From assembly GCA_001803565.1 (NCBI GenBank), contig MHDQ01000224.1, positions 1 through 18,704 of the forward strand: DNA of 18,704 bases. The letters run 5' to 3'. Shown in pieces: positions 7,617-14,574 of the stretch (the first letter of the stretch is position 1; the number at the start of each line of letters is the position of its first letter). A program made the position numbers and the translations under genes. Source of the DNA: Nitrospinae bacterium RIFCSPLOWO2_12_FULL_45_22. Lineage in GTDB: Bacteria > 2-12-FULL-45-22. The notes beneath the pieces are model-generated. The model was given only the letters and a program-made list of their open reading frames with translations, did not search any database and had not been told where the DNA came from.

Positions 7617-9191
7617 TTAACCTAATATCTTATCAACCTCTTCTTTATCAAGCTCGGATATATAGGGTATTCCTGATATAGCTGCCGCCTCTTGCGTAAG
7701 GGCAACTAGATCATCCCGCTTAATATAAGCCGAAGCAAATTTTCTGGCACCACACATAAACTGCTGAAGACCTTGGGCCAGCCTCTGGAAATATGTATAC
7801 ACCCCAATAGCTGCCGGAGGAATCCTATTGAAATCCTTACCAAACCTCTTTTTTAGCTCTACACTGGTGATGAATATTTCATCTACATCCTTTCCATATT
7901 TCTCTAAGGAACTAGGTATGTTTTCATCGAAAATTAATCTACCCAAGGTTTTCCCCACCATAGCCGCAGCTATAGGGGCTCGGGCCATTCCTACCGCCTT
8001 GACAAAAGGTGCCCCCAGGGCCAAGGCCTTAAATATATGATCTTCTAAGGTAATCCCACCCGCTATCACTATATGAGGGACATATTTCCCTTTATCTGCC
8101 AATCTCTGGGCATATTGATAAGCCAGGCACTCGATTGCTACTGTAGGTATACCCCATTCATTCATCATTCTCCAGGGGCTCATTCCGGTCCCCCCACCAG
8201 CGCCATCTATTGTCAAGACATCTATCCTCGCATCGGAGGAATATTTGATGGCCCTCGCCAAATCTACCGGGCGATAAGCCCCGGTCTTCAGGGAGATAAA
8301 TTTAGCCCCGAGGCTCCTAAGCTCCTCTACCCTTTTAGAGAAATCCTCTTCATTAACCATTCCGACACGAGAATGCCTCTCAAATTCCTTAAAGGTCCCC
8401 TTCTGAAAAGCATCTAGCACTTCTGGGTCGTCTGGGTCAGGAAATACTATATAACCACGAGATTTTAGTAGTTGGGCCTTTTTAGGGTCCGAAATTTTTA
8501 CCTCCCCGCCAATAGTCTTTGCCCCCTGCCCCCATTTAAGCTCTACTGCCTCAACTCCAAGCTGCTCTATGGCATACTCTTGCACCCTCATTCTACTATC
8601 TTCTACATTGGATTGTACTACTATAGCCCCATAACCGTCCTGCCATTCTTGATATTGCCTGACCCTTCTTTCCAGGTCGGGTGATTGGACAACCCTACCA
8701 TTCTTTATTTTAGCCTCTTCGTCCATTCCACAGACATTTTCGCCTATAGTCAAAATTATACCAGAAACAGCCGCCCCTATGGCTAGCCCTTCCCAATTTC
8801 TCTTAGCCACATCAGTGGACCCTAATCCTGGGATTAGGATAGGGAGTTTGCATTTAATACCCCTCTTTTGACCGAGGGAGACCTCCAGTTTTACCTTAGG
8901 GAAAATAGCCTGGTCGCTATCAGCCTCTACCCCTTCGGCCCCAACCGTGGTTCCTAGGATATTGAAATGCGAATAATCAATAGGGTAATCCTTCTGTGCC
9001 CCAGAAGTGGTTGGTCCAAAGGGTTGCGGGTAGATTATTTCCGCACCTCGATAAGCAGACCTGCCGATCTCACAGAGGCCTATACACCCCTCTATACAGG
9101 TCACGCACATACCACTAAAAGGAGAAACCTCTCTGTCGGTCCTTAGTTTTGTCATGGTAGCGGCTGATGAATTTGGCTTAGATAACGTCAT
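7617..9191 (-). CDS. Divergent FMN-binding glutamate synthase domain protein
   Basis: This is an FMN-dependent TIM-barrel protein of the glutamate synthase central/FMN domain family, 524 residues from the ATG at 9191, which is preceded by a near-perfect AAAGGAGG. An upstream in-frame TTG at 9209 overlaps that site and is less likely. Family motifs include a GPTTSGAQKDYPIDYSHFNI segment, WGQGAKTIGG (about 220-229), DGAGGGTGMSPWRMM (about 330-344), and VIAGGI. Unlike the paralogue just upstream it lacks the cluster cysteines after the barrel (the region reads MARAPIAAAMVGKTLG) and has no ferredoxin domain. It instead has an N-terminal Cys motif, CVTCIEGCIGLC (C29, C32, C36, C40), that could hold an Fe-S cluster. 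Function beyond the family is unknown; it may be a regulatory or alternative-substrate partner. Confidence 0.88.
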   Translation of the reverse strand: MTLSKPNSSAATMTKLRTDREVSPFSGMCVTCIEGCIGLCEIGRSAYRGAEIIYPQPFGPTTSGAQKDYPIDYSHFNILGTTVGAEGVEADSDQAIFPKVKLEVSLGQKRGIKCKLPILIPGLGSTDVAKRNWEGLAIGAAVSGIILTIGENVCGMDEEAKIKNGRVVQSPDLERRVRQYQEWQDGYGAIVVQSNVEDSRMRVQEYAIEQLGVEAVELKWGQGAKTIGGEVKISDPKKAQLLKSRGYIVFPDPDDPEVLDAFQKGTFKEFERHSRVGMVNEEDFSKRVEELRSLGAKFISLKTGAYRPVDLARAIKYSSDARIDVLTIDGAGGGTGMSPWRMMNEWGIPTVAIECLAYQYAQRLADKGKYVPHIVIAGGITLEDHIFKALALGAPFVKAVGMARAPIAAAMVGKTLGRLIFDENIPSSLEKYGKDVDEIFITSVELKKRFGKDFNRIPPAAIGVYTYFQRLAQGLQQFMCGARKFASAYIKRDDLVALTQEAAAISGIPYISELDKEEVDKILG

Positions 9192-9247
9192 TGCTTCCTC
9201 CTTTCCCAAAGGGTTTTAATCCCAATTTGGGTGGGAAAACTAAATCT

Positions 9248-10753
9248 TTAACGGCCTGCTGGTTTAATACCCATGATATCTAAGGTTAGGGCATCCAGCC
9301 CAATACCCCGCAGTCTCTCCCTGCTGCCCCGGAGACTCTCAATAGCATTTACCCCTAGAGAACCCAGGATTTCTTTAAGCTCTGAGCTCCAGGCATGTAA
9401 TAAATTCACCAGGCGCTGGGCCGCTACTTCAGGGTCAAGTCGTCGGGTCAATTCTGGCCGCTGGGTAGCTATACCCCAGGCACAATTGCCGGTATAGCAT
9501 TTCTGACACACCCGGCAGCCCATAGCAATTAGTGCCCCAGTACCAATAGCAACGGCATCTGCACCTAAGGCGATGGCCTTTGCTACATCGGCACTGGACC
9601 TTATGCTGCCCGCAGCTATTATCGAGGCCTGGTTACGGATCCCTTCCTGCCGCAGACGGTCATCTACCGCAGCTAGAGCCAACTCAATCGGTATCCCTAC
9701 ATGGTCCCGGATAATAGTAGGTGATGCCCCGGTACCTCCCCGGAAGCCATCCAGGTAGAGAATATCTGCCCCAGCCCGTACTATGCCACTGGCAATAGCG
9801 GCTACATTATGTACAGCAGCAATCTTTACTGATACAGGTTTATAATCAATAGCCTCTTTAATGGCATAGATAAGCTGCCGCAAATCTTCTATAGAATAGA
9901 TATCATGATGTGGTGCCGGAGATAAGGCATCTGTCCCCCGAGGGATCATCCGGGTCTTAGATATCTCTTCCCCAATCTTCTCACCCGGCAAATGGCCACC
10001 AATACCGGGCTTAGCCCCTTGCCCGATCTTGATCTCTACCCCTACACCGGCATTGAGATATTCGGCATGGACCCCGAAGCGACCCGAGGCGCACTGGACA
10101 ATGATATGATCTTTGTAGGGATACAAGTCTCGATGGAGGCCACCTTCGCCAGTCTCTAGCACGGTGCCAAATTCTGCGGCAGCTATAGCCATGGCCTTGT
10201 GGGCATTGAAACTCAATGCACCATAAGACATGGGGGCAAAGATAATAGGGGTTTCTATCGCTATCTGGGGAGGCATCTTGGTCTTAAGCCGCAATGTGCC
10301 ATCTGCCCCGGTGTCAAATTCTAAGAAATCCGGTTTACTGCCCAGAAAGGTCTTGAGCTCCATAGGTTCTCGCAAGGGGTCAATAGATGGGTTAGTAACC
10401 TGGCAGGCATCTAAGACCAAACAATCCCAGATGATAGGATAAGGCAACTCATTGCCCATACCCGTCAAGAGGACACCGCCCGTCTCGGCCTGTTTCCAGA
10501 TATTCTTACGCAATTGGGGCGACCAGTTATGGCTATATTTGAACCCTAAAGGATTAGCCTCTACGGAGATAGCCCCTTCAGGACAGAAGGTAAGGCAGCG
10601 ATGGCAGGCCACGCATTGTTCGTGGAGAGGGGTTACCCGATCTTTAAACTCCAAGGCCCCGAAGCTACAATTTAGTAAACACCGCTTGCAGCGCCGGCAC
10701 TTTTCGTGATCTACTTCTACAATAAATTCTGCTGGGATATAGCTCCGTACCAA
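9248..10753 (-). CDS. Archaeal-type glutamate synthase: 2x[4Fe-4S] ferredoxin plus FMN domain
   Basis: This is the probable catalytic subunit that reductively aminates 2-oxoglutarate using ammonia from the neighbouring amidotransferase. Its 501 residues start with two complete CxxCxxCxxxC ferredoxin motifs (C19/22/25/29 and C47/50/53/57), followed by the FMN barrel with PMSYGALS, ETGEGG, IKIGQGAKPGIGGHLPG (242-257), DGFRGGTGASP (335-345) and AAGSIR. A third Cys group, GCRVCQKCYTGNC (C413/416/419/424), lies where the [3Fe-4S] site of standard GltB is found and precedes the conserved GIATQRPEL. The start is TTG, supported by AGGAGG nine bases upstream. No GltD-like flavoprotein is present, so reduced ferredoxin or an Fe-S partner is the likely electron donor. 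Confidence 0.92.
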   Translation of the reverse strand: MVRSYIPAEFIVEVDHEKCRRCKRCLLNCSFGALEFKDRVTPLHEQCVACHRCLTFCPEGAISVEANPLGFKYSHNWSPQLRKNIWKQAETGGVLLTGMGNELPYPIIWDCLVLDACQVTNPSIDPLREPMELKTFLGSKPDFLEFDTGADGTLRLKTKMPPQIAIETPIIFAPMSYGALSFNAHKAMAIAAAEFGTVLETGEGGLHRDLYPYKDHIIVQCASGRFGVHAEYLNAGVGVEIKIGQGAKPGIGGHLPGEKIGEEISKTRMIPRGTDALSPAPHHDIYSIEDLRQLIYAIKEAIDYKPVSVKIAAVHNVAAIASGIVRAGADILYLDGFRGGTGASPTIIRDHVGIPIELALAAVDDRLRQEGIRNQASIIAAGSIRSSADVAKAIALGADAVAIGTGALIAMGCRVCQKCYTGNCAWGIATQRPELTRRLDPEVAAQRLVNLLHAWSSELKEILGSLGVNAIESLRGSRERLRGIGLDALTLDIMGIKPAGR

Positions 10754-10766
10754 TCTTTCTCGCCTC

Positions 10767-11936
10767 CTACAATCTCAGAGATGCCCCTTCAGAGATAGAC
10801 GCTAACTCCGCTGTTATTCCCGTTCCTTCCTCTTCCAGCCAGGCTATAACTGGGTAGCCGGCCCGGGGAGACCATACCCGCTCTGGGTTAGAGCAAATCT
10901 CTCTTATAGCCGATTCTTCACTAGCCATATAAAGGAGGGGACCCTTTTCAGCCGCAACTAATGGCCTTAATTTAATCCTATCATTGAGACCTACCAATCC
11001 TTTACTATGGGCAAAGAGGATAGCAAACGGGCCATTAACCAGGGCACTACCATACACCATCCGCAGGCTCTTAAGGGCCATCTTCTCCTCCTCGGGTAAT
11101 CGCTCGATATCCTTCCAAAAAGGTGCTGCCAGGGCCATACATGCTGTTTCTATTGATAGATGGTGCTTCCTTATAAGTAAATCAAAGAGATAGGCCATGA
11201 CCTCGGTATCGGTCATTAATGTACAGCGGTAGCCAAACATCTCTAGATATCTTTTATTAATACCATAGGAAGATATTTCACCATTATGGACAATAGACCA
11301 GTCCAGCAGAGTGAAGGGATGAGCCCCGCCCCACCAGCCCGGGGTATTAGTAGGAAACCGATTATGCCCGGTCCAGATATAGGCTTCATATTCATTAATC
11401 CCGTAAAACTCGGCAATATCCTTCGGAAAACCAACCCCTTTGAAGGCCCCCATATTCTTCCCGCTAGAAAATACATAGGCACCATTCTCTTCCACGTTTA
11501 TCTTCATTACTGTCCGAACCACAAAGTCATCATCGGAGAGCTCGGCCACTTCCCTATCAGGCCGGTCCTTTTTCGGCCTAACAAAATAGCGCCGCAGCCG
11601 GGGGTGAAAGACAATCGAGCTCACATGATAATGAGGTATCCGCTCTATCTTGGCAACTTCATAATTCTCTCTAATAAATCTTTCCACGCCTTCTATATCA
11701 GCCCTTTCGCCATACATGATATGGAAGGCATAGTAGTCCTTATATTCCGGATAGATACCATAGGCAGCAAAACCTGACCCTAGCCCATTACCCCGGTCAT
11801 TCATCAGATTTATAGATTTGACTATCTCTGAACCTGGAATAAGCTTTCTCTGGCGATGGATTATCCCCGCAAGGCCACAACCACTAATGTCTTTTTGATA
11901 GTTATAATCTGGTCTCGGATTATTTTTTAGCCACAA
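10767..11936 (-). CDS. Class II glutamine amidotransferase (glutamate synthase N-terminal domain)
   Basis: This 389-residue Ntn-type amidotransferase corresponds to the first domain of glutamate synthase and hydrolyses glutamine to supply ammonia. The nucleophile is Cys20 in SGCGLAGIIH. A 19-residue leader precedes it, and no in-frame start allows a mature N-terminal Cys, so self-processing of a propeptide is implied, as in GltB. Further motifs are TGHNRFPTNTPG (189-200), VHNGEISSYG (216-225), and LMTDTEVMAYL (240-250). The start is TTG with AAAGGAG about 10 bases upstream, and it overlaps the end of the Hdr-like gene by 17 bases. Separate GATase proteins of this kind also occur in N-methylglutamate synthase (MgsA), so the acceptor product is inferred from the neighbours rather than from this protein. 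Confidence 0.92.
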   Translation of the reverse strand: MWLKNNPRPDYNYQKDISGCGLAGIIHRQRKLIPGSEIVKSINLMNDRGNGLGSGFAAYGIYPEYKDYYAFHIMYGERADIEGVERFIRENYEVAKIERIPHYHVSSIVFHPRLRRYFVRPKKDRPDREVAELSDDDFVVRTVMKINVEENGAYVFSSGKNMGAFKGVGFPKDIAEFYGINEYEAYIWTGHNRFPTNTPGWWGGAHPFTLLDWSIVHNGEISSYGINKRYLEMFGYRCTLMTDTEVMAYLFDLLIRKHHLSIETACMALAAPFWKDIERLPEEEKMALKSLRMVYGSALVNGPFAILFAHSKGLVGLNDRIKLRPLVAAEKGPLLYMASEESAIREICSNPERVWSPRAGYPVIAWLEEEGTGITAELASISEGASLRL

Positions 11937-13242
11937 TCTTTTTCCACTCCTTTACCCCACTTGCTGGTGGTTCTGGTAGATTTAGTTTTTTCCGCTGGGT
12001 CTTTTGTGGTTCGCCTAGCTTACCACTCTTCTCAAAAGTCTCGATGGCCTGCTTGACCGTAGCGGGTATTAAACCCTTAGTCATAGCCATACCTTTCAAG
12101 GTAGTGAAGACGGTTTCCATACCGTATCTTTGGGGGCATAGCTCATAGCAGGTATGACACTCCAGACAGTGCCATATATCCTGCCGGTTTAAGAGTTCTT
12201 CTACCTTTCCTTCTAGTATCTTTTCCATGATTTGATCGGGCTGGAAATCAGGAAAATTCAAGCAACCAGGGCAATCATCCAGGCAGGCCCGGCATTGATA
12301 ACAACGCTCCAGGGACTCTAAATCAAACCCCTCCTCAATCTTCTTTATTCTTTCCGACTGAGCATGGCGGCGCTCGTAAAAAGGTTGTGTATCTATCCTA
12401 TGGAAGGCAAGGCCGATCTCATCCGGCATGATACCGTATGCCAGGCAGACCAGCTCGGGATAAAAGAATATTGGTATAGCCATATCCTCGCCCTGGCGTT
12501 GCATCATGTACTGCTTATTATCGAATTGCATAAAGCAGGCAGGGCACATAACCACGAGAGCATCTATATCCAGGCTTTTTATCTCCAGGAGTTTTTCCCG
12601 GGCCATAATTAATGCCTCTTCCATACTGCCAACATTGCTATACTCACCACCGCAGCATTGCATCTTCCTGGGATATTCGATACTCCTCGCCCCCAGCGCT
12701 GTTACCAGGGCATCGAACTTTTGCGGCAAGAGGGGGTCGTCAAACTGGATGGCATAGCTGGGCCGGATCATGTGGCAGCCATAATGTACCGCTATCTGCA
12801 TCCCTGATAAAGGCTCAATGATACCTTCCTTTAGTTTAGCCAGGCCTATCTTGTCATGAAGATATTCTGCCAGGTGCATTACCGTAATCCGGCCTTGATA
12901 CTCTAACCCATAGGTTTCCAATTTCCGATTTATTTCATCCTTAAGAGAAAGATTTAAAATTAGAGATGTCTTTACCGTCTTCAAGGTGCTATAGCAGCCA
13001 TTACAAGGCTCAATGAGCACTTCTACTCCAGCATCTTCGGCTACAGCCAGGTTCCTGGCTGCAGTCAGGTACCATACCTTTGGGTCCAGGTTTTTGACCA
13101 GGGCCTTTTCCGGGCAGCAAGTAAACCCTGGAATATCTTCTACTTTAATGCCCAGTTGCTTCATGAGGAGCCGGACTGACTTCTCCATAAAGGGGAATCG
13201 AGCCGGTATTTGACAACCCCAGAAAAAAGTCACTGATTCCAT
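11920..13242 (-). CDS. HdrB-HdrC-like fusion protein (heterodisulfide reductase family)
   Basis: This 440-residue iron-sulfur protein has an HdrB-like N-terminal half with two complete CCG motifs that fit the family spacing CX31-39CCX35-36CXXC: C10/C42-C43/C80-C83 and C156/C196-C197/C233-C236. The C-terminal part is HdrC-like with two CxxCxxCxxxCP ferredoxin motifs (C314/317/320/324 and C359/362/365/369). In methanogens HdrB carries the non-cubane clusters that reduce the CoM-S-S-CoB disulfide and HdrC feeds it electrons. The family is used far more widely as an electron-transfer module. No HdrA or hydrogenase gene is in the window. The order B then C is the reverse of HdrD. The protein is soluble with no membrane helices. 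I see no clear Shine-Dalgarno before the ATG. It leads the operon. Confidence 0.9.
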   Translation of the reverse strand: MESVTFFWGCQIPARFPFMEKSVRLLMKQLGIKVEDIPGFTCCPEKALVKNLDPKVWYLTAARNLAVAEDAGVEVLIEPCNGCYSTLKTVKTSLILNLSLKDEINRKLETYGLEYQGRITVMHLAEYLHDKIGLAKLKEGIIEPLSGMQIAVHYGCHMIRPSYAIQFDDPLLPQKFDALVTALGARSIEYPRKMQCCGGEYSNVGSMEEALIMAREKLLEIKSLDIDALVVMCPACFMQFDNKQYMMQRQGEDMAIPIFFYPELVCLAYGIMPDEIGLAFHRIDTQPFYERRHAQSERIKKIEEGFDLESLERCYQCRACLDDCPGCLNFPDFQPDQIMEKILEGKVEELLNRQDIWHCLECHTCYELCPQRYGMETVFTTLKGMAMTKGLIPATVKQAIETFEKSGKLGEPQKTQRKKLNLPEPPASGVKEWKKIVAKK

Positions 13243-13568
13243 AATGCGTTATTTATATTCGTGATATAATTAAGTAGTATTTAGGACGCAGATTCACGCA
13301 GATAACTCTTTTTATGAGTTGTGTGTTGCAGAGTTTAGTCCATAATCTGCTACGCATGATCCATAACTCGATAGCAGAGGAATTTATAATCTTAAAAATC
13401 TGCCGTCATCTGCGTCCAAAAAGGAAATTGCTATGCTATTAAATTACACTTTGCTTTGTTCCGTAGGAATTTGGCAACAGAGCCCAAACTTTCAATTATA
13501 TTAATCAAAACCTGATTGTCAACTGCTTTCTGCCAAATTTGTTGAAGGGAACAAAAATTTTTTATGTT
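13243..13568. other. Divergent intergenic region between the Hdr-like gene and smpB
   Basis: No coding sequence is credible here. It contains the imperfect inverted-repeat element at 13284-13417 and a second, exact 9-base inverted repeat, AATTTGGCA at 13468-13476 and TGCCAAATT at 13531-13539, just ahead of smpB. A possible but weak plus-strand promoter is TTGGCA (13471-13476) with AATTAT 17 bases downstream. On the minus strand the region before 13242 is very A/T-rich (13243-13275) and could hold a -10 element, but I see no convincing -35 match. Confidence 0.5.
13284..13417. repeat. MITE-like element with GGACGCAGAT inverted ends
   Basis: The 19-base ends, 13284-13302 (GGACGCAGATTCACGCAGA) and 13399-13417, are complementary at 15 of 19 positions, including the outer ten. 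Inside are further short inverted pairs, AACTC/GAGTT around a TTTTTAT loop near 13304-13320 and CTGCTA/TAGCAG near 13347-13377. The structure could fold as a branched hairpin. CGCAGAT-type repeats of this form are, from memory, scattered in many environmental bacterial genomes. No transposase is present, so any movement would need an enzyme encoded elsewhere. Confidence 0.65.
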
Positions 13569-14024
13569 ATGACTCAGAAGACGGTTTGTCAAAATCGGAA
13601 GGCCTGGCATGACTATGAGGTACAGGACACTTACGAAGCAGGGCTGGTGTTGCAGGGCAGCGAAGTAAAGTCCCTTCGTGAGGGTTGGGGGAACCTGAGA
13701 GATAGCTATGCTAGACTAAAGGGTGGTGAAGTCTATCTGTATAATTTCCATATCAGCCCCTATCCCCAGGCCGGTCAATTCAACCATGATCCCCTACGGC
13801 CCCGAAAGCTCTTGCTACACAAACGAGAGATCAAGAAACTTGTGGGAAAAACCACTGAGAAAGGTCTTACGCTAGTACCTTTAAGGGTATATTTTTCTCG
13901 GGGTCTGGCTAAGGTAGAGCTGGCCTTAGCCAAGGGTAAAAAAGTTTATGATAAGCGTGAAGAACTAAAACGCCGTTCAGCCAAAATGGAGTTAGAAAGA
14001 AGTCTCCGGGAAAAGCAAAAATAG
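13569..14024 (+). CDS. smpB: SsrA-binding protein SmpB
   Basis: SmpB binds tmRNA and delivers it to stalled ribosomes for trans-translation. The sequence after the ATG at 13569 gives a 151-residue protein of standard length, with [32 protein letters not shown] near the N-terminus, [37 protein letters not shown] and the basic C-terminal tail rich in Lys/Arg that enters the mRNA channel. An in-frame TTG at 13539 would add ten residues absent from the family and lacks a ribosome binding site, so ATG 13569 is preferred. The GAAGGGA motif is somewhat far (18 bases) from this ATG. It lies just upstream of the tmRNA gene it serves. Confidence 0.95.
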   Translation: MTQKTVCQNRKAWHDYEVQDTYEAGLVLQGSEVKSLREGWGNLRDSYARLKGGEVYLYNFHISPYPQAGQFNHDPLRPRKLLLHKREIKKLVGKTTEKGLTLVPLRVYFSRGLAKVELALAKGKKVYDKREELKRRSAKMELERSLREKQK

Positions 14025-14073
14025 TTTGCTAAACAAAGGAAAGAGTGTTAAACTATTATTTAGTCTGCATTCT

Positions 14074-14438
14074 GGGGGCGAAATGGGTTCGACGGGGATA
14101 GTTGAGGCTGAGGTGGCATGCCGAGGTCCCGTTAGCTCGTAAAACAAATGGGAAATAAAATAAACGCAAACTCTTATGAGTATGCCTTAGCTGCTTAATC
14201 GCAGCTAACGTCCTCTCAACTCTCGCCCGTGGGGTTGAGAAGGGCGCCGACTAGCGGGCCTGGTTCCTTTCTTTTTGCCTGGAGGAGAAAGGGATAAGAA
14301 CTAATCCGGGCTAGCACCTTAAATCCATCCCTGTCTGTGGGGATCGGAGGGTGTGAAGAGCTTAAACACAGAATAAGCATGTAGAGGCCTCGAGCCAAAG
14401 GTTTCCGGACGCGGGTTCGATTCCCGCCGCCTCCACCA
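14074..14438 (+). ncRNA. ssrA: Transfer-messenger RNA (tmRNA, SsrA), one-piece
   Basis: This is a complete 365-base tmRNA ending in an encoded CCA. The 5' end GGGGGCG pairs with CGCCTCC at 14428-14434 to form the acceptor stem, including a G3-U70 wobble at the position that specifies alanine. The conserved 5' element GAAATGGGTTCGACGGGGAT follows the start. Near the 3' end the T arm is visible as GCGGG-TTCGATT-CCCGC (14411-14427). Between them lie the tag reading frame and pseudoknot-type complementary segments. It begins 49 bases after smpB and may be co-transcribed with it; a possible -10 (TATTAT, 14054-14059) lies in the gap but lacks a good -35. Confidence 0.97.
14166..14198 (+). other. 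tmRNA proteolysis-tag reading frame
   Basis: The resume codon GCA at 14166 opens a ten-codon frame encoding ANSYEYALAA, followed by TAA. With the alanine brought by the tmRNA the tag is AANSYEYALAA. The hydrophobic YALAA end is the classic signal for ClpXP-type proteases. The frame has the same length as the E. coli tag (AANDENYALAA) and differs in its middle. Confidence 0.92.
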
Positions 14439-14474
14439 ACAAATCATAAGTTCAGATACCAACATTCAAAGCCC

Positions 14475-14574
14475 AAACAGTAACTGTTTCAGCCACGAAG
14501 GAGCACTAAAAAAAGAATAAGAGAAGCGGTATATTCTAACTTCTCCATGTCTCTGTGCCTCTGTGGTGAACGAT
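14475..14574. repeat. Converging intergenic region with hairpin and dispersed-repeat-like sequence
   Basis: After the tmRNA there is a small hairpin (AAACAG, loop TAA, CTGTTT at 14475-14489) without a T-run. A segment then starts with GCCACGAAGGAGCAC and ends with CTCTGTGCCTCTGTGGTGAA, whose complement also begins with a CCAC-AGAGGC-type motif. It is therefore a degenerate inverted element, with an internal GAGAAG/CTTCTC pair. I recall similar CCACAGAGGCACAGAG repeats in many bacterial genomes. No clear intrinsic terminator is seen for either converging transcript. Confidence 0.5.

Noticed and set aside
9192-9209. TTG start extending the second FMN protein by six residues
   Set aside because: The added codons overlap the near-perfect AAAGGAGG that serves the ATG at 9191.
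11286-11777. Plus-strand open frame of 163 codons opposite the amidotransferase gene
   Set aside because: It lies wholly antisense to a well-conserved gene, has no family motif and no ribosome binding site, and its composition reflects the complementary codons.
13539-13568. TTG start extending SmpB by ten residues
   Set aside because: The extension is not found in the family, and no ribosome binding site precedes the TTG; the ATG at 13569 gives a standard-length protein.
14216-14398. Minus-strand open frame inside the tmRNA gene
   Set aside because: The region is fully explained by tmRNA structure, and the frame has no supporting ribosome binding site.
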